Assembly: GCF_002101585.1 (NCBI RefSeq)
Contig: NZ_LQOT01000030.1
Location: 30,419-94,418 of the forward strand
Direction of reading: 5' to 3'
From: Mycolicibacter engbaekii
GTDB taxonomy: Bacteria > Actinomycetota > Actinomycetes > Mycobacteriales > Mycobacteriaceae
Length of the DNA: 64,000 nt
The position numbers were made by a program, and so were the translations under genes. This document shows positions 33,980 through 42,556 of this stretch, piece by piece. The notes under the pieces are model-generated. The model was not told where the DNA came from. It searched no databases and saw nothing but the letters and a program-made list of their open reading frames with translations. Numbering within the stretch: the first letter of the stretch is position 1; every line of letters starts with the position of its first letter.

Positions 33980-35250
33980 GCACCCAAACGGGTTTGGTGC
34001 CGACCGTTGACGTGGACCCGGAGCGGTGGCCGCAGCTTGTGCACAGTCCGTCGGGGCCCGTGGCGGCCGCATCTGCGGTGGTGGTGCACGCCCTGCTGCG
34101 GCGCGCGGCGCGACGCCTGCCGGTGCGCCTGCAGTACCCCGGGGGCAAGAGCTTCGGTGCGGCGGACCCCCGAACCCCGGCTTTGGTGATCGCTCAGCCG
34201 GATCGCATGGCGCGGCGCATCGGACGATCCGGGCTGATCGGATTCGGCGAGGCGTATATGGCCGGCGAGTGGCACTCCCCGGACCTCGTCGCGCTGCTCA
34301 GCGTCCTGGCCGGAGCGATGGATGAGCTGGTCCCGGCTGCGCTGCAACGCCTGCGGCCGCTGGTGTTGGCCTCAGGACCGCGATCGGTGAACACACCCGC
34401 CCGTGCTCGCCGCAATGCCTCGGCTCACTACGACCTGTCCAACGAACTGTTCGCGGTGTTTCTCGACGAGACGATGACCTACTCCAGCGCGCTGTTCGAC
34501 CGGCTTCCCAGTTCCCAGGCGGCACTCGCCGACGCTCAGCGCAACAAGATCGACCGGCTGCTGGATGCCGCCGCCGTCGGGCCCGGCAGCAGGGTTCTGG
34601 AGATCGGCACCGGCTGGGGCGAGTTGTGCCTGCGCGCGGCGGGCCGCGGGGCGCACGTTCGCTCCATCACGCTGTCCGGCAAACAACAGGAGTTGGCCCG
34701 GCAGCGGGTAGCCGCCGCCGGCGTCTCCGACCGGGTCGAGATCGACTTGTGCGACTACCGCGAGGTCGCGGGCAGCTACGACGCGGTGCTGTCGGTGGAG
34801 ATGGTCGAGGCCGTCGGCTACCAGGCCTGGCCGGAGTACTTTCGCGCCCTGGACCGCTTGACCGCCCCGGGCGGCCGGGTGGCGATACAGGCGATCACCA
34901 TGCCGCACGCCCGGATGATGGCCAGCCGCCACACGCTGACCTGGATTCAGAAGTACATCTTCCCGGGAGGTCTGCTGCCGTCCACGCAGGCGATCTCCGG
35001 CGTCACCGGCTATCACACCGGACTGCGCACCGTCGACATGCGCGGATGGGGCCCGCACTACGCCGAAACTCTGCGGCTGTGGCGGGAACGCTTCAACCAC
35101 AGCGGCTCCGCCGTGGCCGCGCTCGGCTTCGACGAGGTATTTCGCCGGATGTGGGATTTCTACCTTGCGTACTCGGAGGCGGGCTTTCGGTCCGGCTATC
35201 TGGATGTCTACCAATGGACGTTCGCCAAACCCGGCGAACCTGCCCGGTGA
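33976..35250 (+). CDS. ufaA1: UfaA1-like cyclopropane/methyl fatty acyl methyltransferase
   Basis: A 424-residue SAM-dependent enzyme of the CFA synthase family. Residues about 1-140 form the lipid-binding N-terminal domain; VLEIGTGWGELCLRAA near residue 200 is the SAM loop, and SVEMVEAVG and FPGGLLPS are family markers. It resembles Rv0447c (ufaA1), reported to methylate the double bond of unsaturated phospholipid acyl chains. It ends the trio under the SigK-type promoter, 94 bp before sigK. M. tuberculosis has a DUF1295 gene (Rv0446c) in this gap; none is present here. Confidence 0.9.
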   Translation: MSTQTGLVPTVDVDPERWPQLVHSPSGPVAAASAVVVHALLRRAARRLPVRLQYPGGKSFGAADPRTPALVIAQPDRMARRIGRSGLIGFGEAYMAGEWHSPDLVALLSVLAGAMDELVPAALQRLRPLVLASGPRSVNTPARARRNASAHYDLSNELFAVFLDETMTYSSALFDRLPSSQAALADAQRNKIDRLLDAAAVGPGSRVLEIGTGWGELCLRAAGRGAHVRSITLSGKQQELARQRVAAAGVSDRVEIDLCDYREVAGSYDAVLSVEMVEAVGYQAWPEYFRALDRLTAPGGRVAIQAITMPHARMMASRHTLTWIQKYIFPGGLLPSTQAISGVTGYHTGLRTVDMRGWGPHYAETLRLWRERFNHSGSAVAALGFDEVFRRMWDFYLAYSEAGFRSGYLDVYQWTFAKPGEPAR

Positions 35251-35344
35251 GGGGGGTCGTGGGATGCCGGCGGTTTCACGCACCTTCGATGAATGGTTTC
35301 CAAGCACTGCATCGGTGACGGCTCGGCGGCTAGGCTGGCGTCCG

Positions 35345-35908
35345 ATGAACCAGCCCACTACGGGTGCCTCTGAACTGGACGCGGTACTTCACCGGGTAGC
35401 AGCGGGAAGCCTCGCCGACTTCGCGTTGCTCTACGACCGGACCGCCGCACGCGTGTACGGATTGGTTCTTCGGGTGCTGCGCGATACCGGTTACAGCGAG
35501 GAAACCACGCAAGAGGTGTACCTCGAGGTGTGGCGCAACGCCGGCAAATATGACCCCGCCAAGGGATCGGCACTGGCATGGCTGCTCGCCATGGCGCACC
35601 GTCGCGCGGTGGACCGGGTCCGCTCCGAACGCGCGGCCGGGCAGCGGGAGTCGCGTTACGGGGCGGCCAGCGCAGATCCGCCCGGGGATGTCGTGGTGGA
35701 CGCGGTGATCGTCAGCGACGAGCAACGCCGCGTGGTCGACTGCCTGGGCGGGCTGCCCGAAAAGCAGCGACAATGCGTCGAGTTGGCATACTACGACGGA
35801 TTGACCTACGGCGAGGTCTCCCGGCGTCTGGCGGTCAACCCCTCCACGATCAAGACGCGGATGCAAGAAGCTCTGCGCCGCTTACGTGAATGCCTGGGTA
35901 TGCCATGA
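35345..35908 (+). CDS. sigK: ECF RNA polymerase sigma factor SigK
   Basis: A 187-residue group 4 sigma factor. Region 2 (about 25-90) includes RVYGLVLRVLRDTGYSEETT and EVYLEVW; region 4 (about 125-180) includes LPEKQRQCVELAYYDGLTY and an HTH ending in STIKTRMQEALRRLRECL. It is close to M. tuberculosis SigK (Rv0445c) along the whole length. SigK drives genes through a CCGAAT-type -10 and is held by RskA. ATG 35345 is preferred over upstream in-frame codons because it begins the conserved protein. The ATGA overlap with rskA is as expected for a sigma/anti-sigma pair. Confidence 0.95.
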   Translation: MNQPTTGASELDAVLHRVAAGSLADFALLYDRTAARVYGLVLRVLRDTGYSEETTQEVYLEVWRNAGKYDPAKGSALAWLLAMAHRRAVDRVRSERAAGQRESRYGAASADPPGDVVVDAVIVSDEQRRVVDCLGGLPEKQRQCVELAYYDGLTYGEVSRRLAVNPSTIKTRMQEALRRLRECLGMP

Positions 35909-36600
35909 CCGAGCCGAACCCCCCCGACCTGCTGGCGATGGCTACGCCGTATGGGCTCGACGCCGTCTCCGACGCCGAGCGCGCAGAACTCGATCGCCAG
36001 ACCGCCGCAGCGCCGAAGGCGATCGCGCAGGCCTTCGACGAAGCGGTGACGGCGGTGCACGAAGCGATGGCCGTGGTCTCCGAGGCCACCGCCGTGCAAC
36101 CTCCGCCGGGGTTGCGCGAAGCCGTCATGGGCCGCGCCGTGAACCTCTCCGCCAGCCGTTGGCGCTGGCGTACCGCGGTCCTGGCCGCCGCGGCGGCGAT
36201 CGTGGGGGGCCTGGCGGCCGTCAGCGTGGGGATCGCGCTGCGATCCGCGCCGCAACCCTCGGTCCCCGACCAGGTTCTCGCGGCCCCCGACGTGGCGAGT
36301 GTGTCGAGTCCGCTGGCCACCGGCACCGCCACGGTGCTGTTCTCCAGAGACCGTGGTGCCGGGGTCCTGGTGATGAACAACGTGCCGCCGCCGGAACCGG
36401 GGACGGTTTACCAGATGTGGCTGCTCAGTCCCGGCGGCACGACGCTGGCCGGCACCATGGACGCCGCGGCTGTTTCGCCGTCGACGACCGCGGTGATTCC
36501 CGAGCTCGGGGATTCGACCGCGCTCGGATTCACCGTTGAGCCCGATCCGGGATCGCGCCAACCCACCGGGCAGATGCTCGTGGAAATTCCATTGCGCTAA
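35905..36600 (+). CDS. rskA: Membrane-bound anti-sigma-K factor RskA
   Basis: A 231-residue protein: an N-terminal anti-sigma domain (DLLAMATPYGLDAVSDAER), one membrane helix near residues 90-108, and a C-terminal extracytoplasmic domain with TVYQMWLLSPGG and FTVEPDPGSRQPTGQ, which matches Rv0444c. RskA holds SigK at the membrane and releases it after regulated proteolysis. The start is ATG 35905, overlapping the sigK stop. The sequence shows no frameshift or early stop, so regulation should be intact. Confidence 0.93.
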   Translation: MTEPNPPDLLAMATPYGLDAVSDAERAELDRQTAAAPKAIAQAFDEAVTAVHEAMAVVSEATAVQPPPGLREAVMGRAVNLSASRWRWRTAVLAAAAAIVGGLAAVSVGIALRSAPQPSVPDQVLAAPDVASVSSPLATGTATVLFSRDRGAGVLVMNNVPPPEPGTVYQMWLLSPGGTTLAGTMDAAAVSPSTTAVIPELGDSTALGFTVEPDPGSRQPTGQMLVEIPLR

Positions 36601-36617
36601 GACGGGGGTTTGCTCCG

Positions 36618-37592
36618 ATGGACCTGGGGTCGCGGGGGTACCGGCTACTCGATTCCGTTCTGGACCGCTCGGTGGTGCTCGGCTATACCCGGCTTGGGTA
36701 CGGGATCCGCCGGCGCGCGTGGCCGGGCGATCCGGCACCGGACGCGCTGGCCGGCAAGGTCGCCATGGTGACCGGCGCCAACAGCGGCATCGGCAAGGCG
36801 ATTGCGGCGGGGCTGGCGGCGCTGGGCGCCACGGTGCTGATGGTGGGCCGAGACGCCGAACGCACCGAACGCGCCCGGGCCGAACTGGCCGCCGAGAACC
36901 CCGCGGCGGACCTGCGTGTGGAGGTCTGCGACGTCGCCGATCTGACCACGGTGCGGCAGTTCGCCACTGGCCTCGCGGACCGGCTGCCCCGGCTCGATGT
37001 GCTCGTCCACAATGCCGGGGTGCTGCCGGCCGAGCGAACCGAGACCGCCGACGGGCACGAGATAACCTTGGCGACCCATGTGCTCGGCCCGCTGCTGCTG
37101 ACCGAATTGCTGGTCCCGGCTCTGGCCGCCTCCGACGACCCCCGGGTGATCCTGATGTCCTCCGGCGGCATGTACACCCAGGCGCTGGCAGCCGACGACC
37201 CGGAATACCGCAGCGGGCACTACAGCGGCGTGACTGCCTACGCGCGAACCAAACGGATGCAGGTGGCGCTCACCCCGGTGCTGGCCGAACGCTGGGCAGC
37301 CCGCGGCATCGCCGTGTACTGCATGCACCCGGGATGGTCGGACACACCCGGGGTGGGCACGTCGCTGCCGACCTTCCAGAAACTGACCAAACCGTTGCTG
37401 CGCACCGCGGAGCAAGGCGCCGATACCGCCATCTGGCTGGCCGCAACGACGCCCGCCCCACCGACGGGTGGCTTCTGGCACGACCGGCGACAGCGCCCCG
37501 AGCACTTCCTGCCGTTCACCCGGGAAAGCCGCGAGGACCGTGATCGGCTCTGGGCCTACTGTGCGCACGCCGCCGGACTGCCCGACAGCTGA
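36618..37592 (+). CDS. Short-chain dehydrogenase/reductase (Rv0439c-like)
   Basis: A 324-residue SDR of the retinol-dehydrogenase-like type. The cofactor motif VTGANSGIGKAIAAGL starts near residue 52, NAGVL follows, and the catalytic Tyr lies in YSGVTAYARTKRMQ. An N-terminal 45-residue extension is amphipathic and may contact the membrane. It lies 17 bp after rskA in the same direction; in M. tuberculosis a similar SDR (Rv0439c) is also near sigK-rskA. The substrate is unknown. Confidence 0.82.
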   Translation: MDLGSRGYRLLDSVLDRSVVLGYTRLGYGIRRRAWPGDPAPDALAGKVAMVTGANSGIGKAIAAGLAALGATVLMVGRDAERTERARAELAAENPAADLRVEVCDVADLTTVRQFATGLADRLPRLDVLVHNAGVLPAERTETADGHEITLATHVLGPLLLTELLVPALAASDDPRVILMSSGGMYTQALAADDPEYRSGHYSGVTAYARTKRMQVALTPVLAERWAARGIAVYCMHPGWSDTPGVGTSLPTFQKLTKPLLRTAEQGADTAIWLAATTPAPPTGGFWHDRRQRPEHFLPFTRESREDRDRLWAYCAHAAGLPDS

Positions 37593-37604
37593 GCCGGGCC
37601 CCGC

Positions 37605-39134
37605 TCAGCCGAATTGCTTGCGCAGCGCCGGCTTGACCACCTTGCCGCTGGCATTGCGCGGCAGCTCATCGAGCAACACCAGCTCTTTGGGGTGCTTGTA
37701 GCGGGCCAGCCGCTCGTTGAGGAATGGCTCGAGGTCGGTCAGCGTCAATGCGGCCTCGCCGGAGACCAGGGCCACGATCGCCACCGGAACCTCGCCCCAC
37801 TTCTCGTGGGCCCGGCCGATCACGGCTGCCTCCCGGACCAGCGGGTGCTCGAACAGCACGTTCTCCACCTCGGCGCAGTAGATGTTCTCGCCGCCGGAGA
37901 TGATCATGTCCTTCTTGCGGTCGACGACATAGACGAAGCCTTCGTCATCGACACGGACCAGATCGCCGGAGTGGAACCAGCCACCGGCGAACGCTTCGGC
38001 GGTCGCCTCGGGTTTGTTCCAGTAGCCCCGCATCATGGTGGGCCCGCGATAGACGATCTCGCCGATCTCACCCGGCGCCACATCGTTCATGTCGTCGTCG
38101 ACGACGCGGGCCGCGATGGTCGGGATCACCTTGCCCACCGAACCGAGCTTGCGGATCGCGTCGGCGCCGTCGAGCACACAGGTGATGGGCGACATCTCGG
38201 TCTGTCCGAACACCGCGACGTTGAGCGCGTTCGGGAAGCTCTCCGCCATGGCCCGCAGTACGGTGTCCGACGCCGGCGCGGCACCCCAGCTGATCACCTC
38301 CAGGGCCAGGTCACGTTGCCGCACAGTCGGATCGGCGCAGATCATCTGCCACTGCGCCGGCACCAGGAACACCGAGGTGGCCCGTTCCCGCTCCCACGCG
38401 TCGAGAGTGTCCGTGGCGTTGAACGCACCCAGTGGGTGGATCACGGTCTTGGTCCCGACCATCAGGTTGGGTGCGATGCTGCCCAGGCCGGCGATGTGGA
38501 ACATCGGTGCCGCGCAGAAATACACGGTGTCCGGGTGGGTGTGCAGCGCCCGGATGCAGGTCAACGACTGGGCGGCAAGGTTGGAGTGGGACAGGATGGC
38601 GCCCTTGGGATTTCCCGTTGTTCCCGAGGTGTACATGATCAGCGCCGGAGTGTCCTCGGGGACATCGGCGCCGGGGTGCGGCGCACCGGTCTCGGCGATC
38701 AGCGATTCGTAGTCGTCACCGAGCACCACGGCGACATCGAGCCCGGGGGTGTTCTTGCGGACCGACTCGATCAGCGGCGCGAGCACGTCGTCGGTGATGA
38801 CGCCCTTGGCGCCACTGTCGGAGACGATATAGCTGATCTCCGGGTCGGTGAGACGGAAATTGACCGGTACGGCGATGGCGCCCAAGGCATTGATCGCAAG
38901 GGTCGCCTCGACGTATTCGGTGTGATTGAGCATCACGATCAGAACACGGTCGCCGAAGGAGATCCCGCGCCGGAACAGCGCGCTCGCCAGGCGTTCTGAG
39001 CGGTGGTGCAGCTGCTGCCAGGTGGTGTCGACGCCCCGACAGCGGAAGGCAACGGCGTCCGGCCGCATCTCGGCGTGGATCGCCACATGGTTCATCCAGT
39101 GGTTGCGGCGCGACCGCAGTGGCTGCAAGCTCAT
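37605..39134 (-). CDS. FadD5-like fatty-acyl-CoA/acyl-AMP ligase
   Basis: A 509-residue adenylate-forming enzyme with the AMP-binding P-loop IMYTSGTTGNPKGA, FGQTEMSP, GDLVRVDDEGF and the C-terminal Lys segment RNASGKVVKP. The sequence is closest to M. tuberculosis FadD5 (Rv0166), linked with mce1 and recycling of cell-wall lipids. It activates a fatty acid as a CoA ester. Its start overlaps the stop of the upstream enoyl-CoA hydratase gene (ATGA), and the pair diverges from a double-TetR regulator that probably controls it. Confidence 0.88.
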   Translation of the reverse strand: MSLQPLRSRRNHWMNHVAIHAEMRPDAVAFRCRGVDTTWQQLHHRSERLASALFRRGISFGDRVLIVMLNHTEYVEATLAINALGAIAVPVNFRLTDPEISYIVSDSGAKGVITDDVLAPLIESVRKNTPGLDVAVVLGDDYESLIAETGAPHPGADVPEDTPALIMYTSGTTGNPKGAILSHSNLAAQSLTCIRALHTHPDTVYFCAAPMFHIAGLGSIAPNLMVGTKTVIHPLGAFNATDTLDAWERERATSVFLVPAQWQMICADPTVRQRDLALEVISWGAAPASDTVLRAMAESFPNALNVAVFGQTEMSPITCVLDGADAIRKLGSVGKVIPTIAARVVDDDMNDVAPGEIGEIVYRGPTMMRGYWNKPEATAEAFAGGWFHSGDLVRVDDEGFVYVVDRKKDMIISGGENIYCAEVENVLFEHPLVREAAVIGRAHEKWGEVPVAIVALVSGEAALTLTDLEPFLNERLARYKHPKELVLLDELPRNASGKVVKPALRKQFG

Positions 39135-39922
39135 TCGCCGAAGACCGCCTTGCGCTTCTGCAGCATGGCCGTCGCGCCTTCGAAGAAGTCGGGCGAGGTG
39201 AGCAGCTCCACCTGACCGGCCTTCTCGCGGGCCAGCGCGGCGTCGAGCGCAGCGAGGTTGGTGGCGTTGAGTGCCCCTTTGGTCAGCTCGAGCGCGCGGC
39301 GCGGCCCGTGGGCCAGCTTCTCGGCGGCGGCTTCGACCCGGGCGTCCAACTCCGCGTCGGACAGCACGGCGTTGATCAGCCCGGCGTCGCGGGCGGCGGT
39401 CGCCGGCAGGCGCTCGCCCAGCAGTGCCATCTCATTGGCCACCGCGCGCCCGGCCGCCGCAGCGACCAGGGCGGTGGTGCCACCGTCGGGCATCAAGCCG
39501 ATGTTGGTGAACGAGAGCAGGAAGTAGGCGCTCTCGGCGGCGTAGATCAGGTCCGCGGCCAGCGCGAGGCCCACGCCCACGCCGGCGACCGGTCCGTTGA
39601 CCCGCGCGATCACCGGAAGCGGGCATTCGGCGACCGAGGTCACCAGCCGGGCCGCGCAGTCCATCACCTCATCGGGGCTGACACCGCCGCCCGTCGCCGA
39701 CAGGTCCGCGCCGGTGCAGAAGGCCTTGCCTTCGCCGGTGAGCACCACAGCCCGCACGTTGCGGTCCTTGGCGGCGCTGGAGAAGACGTCACCGATGGCC
39801 GTCATGGTGGCGTAGTCGATCGCGTTGAGCCGACCGGGGTTGGTGATCGTCACCCGCAGCACGCGGCCGTCGCGCGTCGCGGTCAGTTTGGCGGAGCTGG
39901 TTTCGGACACGGTCAGACCCAC
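39131..39922 (-). CDS. Enoyl-CoA hydratase/isomerase family protein
   Basis: A 263-residue crotonase-family protein with AFCTGADLSATGGG, GVGVGLALAADLIYA and FTNIGLMPDGGTTALV. The Asp in PDGG lies where hydratases often have a catalytic Glu, so it may be an isomerase. Start GTG 39922 begins the conserved protein. It comes first in a two-gene operon with the fadD gene. An inverted repeat in the divergent gap (39971-39990) suggests control by the TetR gene at 40029. Confidence 0.85.
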   Translation of the reverse strand: MGLTVSETSSAKLTATRDGRVLRVTITNPGRLNAIDYATMTAIGDVFSSAAKDRNVRAVVLTGEGKAFCTGADLSATGGGVSPDEVMDCAARLVTSVAECPLPVIARVNGPVAGVGVGLALAADLIYAAESAYFLLSFTNIGLMPDGGTTALVAAAAGRAVANEMALLGERLPATAARDAGLINAVLSDAELDARVEAAAEKLAHGPRRALELTKGALNATNLAALDAALAREKAGQVELLTSPDFFEGATAMLQKRKAVFGE

Positions 39923-39967
39923 CCTTGCGTGAACCGGGATTGCAGCACGTCACTTCCTCCGTGGATG

Positions 39968-39991
39968 AAAACGTAAATTGTGGTTAACGTA
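39968..39991. promoter_or_regulatory. Inverted-repeat operator between the ech-fadD operon and the double-TetR gene
   Basis: ACGTAAA (39971-39977) and TTAACGT (39984-39990) form arms with one mismatch and a 6-bp spacer. The word AACGT also repeats directly 16 bp apart. The site lies in the 106-bp divergent region and is AT-rich. A TetR-type repressor could control both directions from it. Confidence 0.5.
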
Positions 39992-40028
39992 TGGGCGGCG
40001 GCCCGAACAGTCAACACAGGGGGTGAAA

Positions 40029-41270
40029 ATGGCCACGGCGCCGGTGTCGACGGCTGCGGTGCAGCGGCGCCCCAAGGACCGCAAGGCCCAGATCGTGCGG
40101 GCCGCGGCCCGCGCGTTCAGCCAACGGGGCTACCACGCGGTCGGTGTCGACGAGATCGCCGCCGAGGTCGGTATCTCCGGACCGGCCCTCTACCGGCACT
40201 TCGCCAACAAGTACGCGCTCTTGGTGGCGACCGCCGAATACGCGGCGCAGGCGTTGGTGACCGCCGCGAGGTCCGCCGACGAGCAGGGCCGGCCGCCGGC
40301 TGAACGGCTGCGCGCGATCACCGCCGCGCTGATCGACGCCACCATCGGGATGCGCCGCGAGGGCGCGTTCTACCGGTGGGAGCGGCGCTACCTGCAACCG
40401 CCGGATCGCACCGAGATCCGCGCCAGCTACGACGCGCTCAATGCCGCCATCATCGAACCGCTGGCGCAGCTGCGCCCCGGACTTGCCGCCGCCGACACCG
40501 CGATGCTGGCCGCCGCCGCCCTCAGCGTGATCGGCAGCATCTCTGCGCACCGCACCAGGCTGGGCGCCGCCGCACTGCAGGACCTGCTCGGCGAGCTGTG
40601 CTGGTCGGTGCTCACCACCGAGCTGCCACCGGCTCCGTGCGGACCCGCGCCGCGGCGTCCGCAGCGTGGCCTGCCGAGTACGTCCAAACGCGAGCGGTTG
40701 CTCGCCGAGGCCATCCGCATGTTCGGCAGGCGGGGGTTCTACGAGGTCAGTATCGAGGAGATCGCCACCGCAGCGGGCCTCAACGGCTCAAGCGCCTACC
40801 GCTATTACCCGAGCAAGGCCGCCTTGCTGGCCGTCGCCTTCCACCGGGCCAGCGACCGCTTGCTGATGGCCATCACCGATGCCCTGGCCGAGTCGAGCAG
40901 CCCGCGGCAGGCGGCCCTGCGCATCGCCGAGCGGTACACCGCGCTGGCGTTCGCCGCACCCGAGCTGGTCAACATCTACTTCGCCGAGTTCGCCAACCTG
41001 CCCGAGGCCGACCAGGCCGAGTTGCGCAGGCTGCAGCGGCAGAACGTCGACGAGTGGGCGCACCTGGTGAGCCAGGTCGGCGGCCGCGAAAACGAAGCGC
41101 TCTTCCGCGTCCACGCGGCCCTCGCCCTGGTTGTCGATATAGGACGCCTGGTTAACTTCGATAATCGAGGCGAACAGCGGCTGCGGGTCCAAGCGCTGAT
41201 GGCGGCGGTACTTTTCGGCGACGGCGGCGGGTGTGCTCACGACGGCGCGCTGGTTACCATCGACCGATGA
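40029..41270 (+). CDS. Tandem (double) TetR-family regulator, Mce3R-like
   Basis: The 413-residue protein contains two full TetR units. The first HTH is near residues 15-60 (VDEIAAEVGISGPALYRHFANK), split here only by the turn; the second is near residues 220-265 (SIEEIATAAGLNGSSAYRYYPSK). Two linked TetR units are also a feature of Mce3R (Rv1963c), which represses lipid and sterol catabolic genes. The start is ATG 40029 with AGGGGG 4-8 bp upstream; GTG 40023 is possible. Divergence from ech-fadD and the shared operator suggest that acyl-CoA levels are sensed. It is coupled to a DoxX-like gene by an ATGA overlap. Confidence 0.88.
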   Translation: MATAPVSTAAVQRRPKDRKAQIVRAAARAFSQRGYHAVGVDEIAAEVGISGPALYRHFANKYALLVATAEYAAQALVTAARSADEQGRPPAERLRAITAALIDATIGMRREGAFYRWERRYLQPPDRTEIRASYDALNAAIIEPLAQLRPGLAAADTAMLAAAALSVIGSISAHRTRLGAAALQDLLGELCWSVLTTELPPAPCGPAPRRPQRGLPSTSKRERLLAEAIRMFGRRGFYEVSIEEIATAAGLNGSSAYRYYPSKAALLAVAFHRASDRLLMAITDALAESSSPRQAALRIAERYTALAFAAPELVNIYFAEFANLPEADQAELRRLQRQNVDEWAHLVSQVGGRENEALFRVHAALALVVDIGRLVNFDNRGEQRLRVQALMAAVLFGDGGGCAHDGALVTIDR

Positions 41271-41653
41271 GTGCCGCATTGGCAGGGCAGCGTGACGCCG
41301 AGACCGCCGCGCGCGGACTGGCCGGGTTATTGCTGGGCGCCGGGGCCGGTCATTTCGTCTGGCCGGCACCGTTCGACGCGATCGTTCCGCCGGAGCTTCC
41401 CGGCAGCGCCCGCGCCTACACCTACGTATCGGGGGTCGCCGAGCTCGTCATCGGGGCCCTGTTGCTGTCGCCGCGCCCCCGCCGCCGAGCCGGTCTGGCC
41501 GCCGCGGTCCTGTTCGCCGCGGTGTACCCGGCGAACCTGCACAGCGTGCGGTTGTTCTGGGCCAAGCCCTGGCTTAGGGCCGGGGCGATAGCGCGGCTGC
41601 CGCTGCAGATTCCGATGATCGTCGCCGCGTTGCGGGTGTGGCGCGCCGGCTAG
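41267..41653 (+). CDS. DoxX-like small membrane protein
   Basis: A 128-residue protein with four hydrophobic spans (about 14-32, 47-65, 70-88 and 105-122). The pattern GLLLGAGAGHFVWPAPFDAI and YTYVSGVAELVIGALLL fits DoxX-like proteins. Family members are linked to redox or thiol stress, but the reaction is unknown. The start overlaps the stop of the TetR gene, so it is co-translated with the regulator. Confidence 0.7.
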   Translation: MSAALAGQRDAETAARGLAGLLLGAGAGHFVWPAPFDAIVPPELPGSARAYTYVSGVAELVIGALLLSPRPRRRAGLAAAVLFAAVYPANLHSVRLFWAKPWLRAGAIARLPLQIPMIVAALRVWRAG

Positions 41654-41754
41654 CGCGAAGTCCGAGCGCAGCCGGGATCATCACTGGTCGCCTCGGGTGC
41701 GGTACGGGGAAATGTCGGCGGCGGCCGTTGAAGGGTCCGCATCGCCCTCCCTAA

Positions 41755-41772
41755 TGAAAATCATTGTCAATA
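41755..41772. promoter_or_regulatory. Zur box 1
   Basis: TGAAAATCATTGTCAATA closely resembles the mycobacterial Zur box (TGAAAATCATTTTCA-like as I recall). It lies 75 bp upstream of the rpmB2 start, in a short AT-rich patch. Zinc-bound Zur would repress; zinc shortage would open the promoter. Confidence 0.75.
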
Positions 41773-41808
41773 AGGCTGCCCCTACGGTAACCTCCGACGC
41801 GTCGCTTG

Positions 41809-41826
41809 TCGACAATGATTTTCAAT
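41809..41826. promoter_or_regulatory. Zur box 2
   Basis: TCGACAATGATTTTCAAT carries on its complementary strand TTGAAAATCATTGTC, of which 14 bases match box 1 in the opposite orientation. It lies 20 bp upstream of the TTG start of rpmB2 and probably overlaps the transcription start. Confidence 0.75.
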
Positions 41827-41846
41827 AACATTGAAGGAGGGTTGCG

Positions 41847-42083
41847 TTGTCTGCACGCTGTCAGGTCACCGGCCGGGTGCCCGGTTTCGGCAATGCGGTG
41901 TCGCACTCGCACCGCCGCACCCGGCGACGTTGGTCGCCCAACATTCAGGTGCGGACCTACTACCTGCCCTCGCAGGATCGCCGGATCACCCTGCGGGTCA
42001 GCGCCAAGGGGATCAAGGTCATCGACCGCGACGGCATCGAGCCCGTGGTGGCCAGGTTGCGCCGGGAAGGCCACCGGATCTGA
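41847..42083 (+). CDS. rpmB2: Ribosomal protein L28 paralogue (zinc-independent)
   Basis: A 78-residue L28: [20 protein letters not shown], then [12 protein letters not shown] and [14 protein letters not shown]. The start is the TTG at 41847, because AAGGAGG lies exactly 6 bp before it and no ATG fits. It keeps one Cys and lacks the Cys pairs of zinc-binding L28. Two Zur boxes precede it. It begins the operon of alternative ribosomal proteins used when zinc is scarce, which frees zinc from ribosomes. Confidence 0.9.
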   Translation: MSARCQVTGRVPGFGNAVSHSHRRTRRRWSPNIQVRTYYLPSQDRRITLRVSAKGIKVIDRDGIEPVVARLRREGHRI

Positions 42084-42247
42084 TGGCGCGCATCGATATC
42101 CGGCCGGTGGGCAAGCTGCGCTCCACTGCCGGTACCGGCTACACCTACGTCACTCGCAAGAGCCGGCGCAACGACCCCGACCGCATGGTGTTGCGCAAGT
42201 ACGACCCCGTCGTGCGCCGCCATGTCGAGTTTCGCGAGGAGCGCTGA
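42083..42247 (+). CDS. rpmG2: Ribosomal protein L33 paralogue (zinc-independent)
   Basis: A 54-residue L33: [20 protein letters not shown] followed by [15 protein letters not shown] and [14 protein letters not shown]. It has no Cys at all, whereas zinc-binding L33 has two CxxC pairs. The ATG overlaps the last base of rpmB2 (TGATG), so the two are coupled. It is the middle gene of the Zur-controlled operon. Confidence 0.92.
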   Translation: MARIDIRPVGKLRSTAGTGYTYVTRKSRRNDPDRMVLRKYDPVVRRHVEFREER

Positions 42248-42250
42248 GCC

Positions 42251-42550
42251 GTGGCCAAAAAGTCCAAGATCGTGAAGAACGAGCAGCGCCGTGCGCTGGT
42301 GGCCCGCTACGCAGAGCGGCGCGCTGAGCTCAAGGCCATCTGCGCGACGTCGAGCAGTCCGGAGCTGCGGTCGGCCGTCCGGCGTGAGCTGGCCCGCCAG
42401 CCGCGCGATGCCAGTCCGGTGCGACTGCGCCACCGCGACGCGGTCGACGGGCGTCCGCGCGGTTATCTGCGCAAATTCGGACTGTCGCGGGTGCGCGTGC
42501 GCCAGCTTGCGCACGCCGGCCAGCTGCCCGGCGTCCGGAAGGCGAGCTGA
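42251..42550 (+). CDS. rpsN2: Ribosomal protein S14 paralogue (zinc-independent, long form)
   Basis: From GTG 42251 the product has 99 residues, the long S14 form: [20 protein letters not shown], ... [20 protein letters not shown]. Only one Cys remains, so it cannot make the CxxC zinc knuckle of the short S14. It follows rpmG2 after 3 bp. In M. smegmatis and M. tuberculosis such operons also include S18-2 (rpsR2); it is not seen here. Confidence 0.92.
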   Translation: MAKKSKIVKNEQRRALVARYAERRAELKAICATSSSPELRSAVRRELARQPRDASPVRLRHRDAVDGRPRGYLRKFGLSRVRVRQLAHAGQLPGVRKAS

Positions 42551-42556
42551 GGGGCT

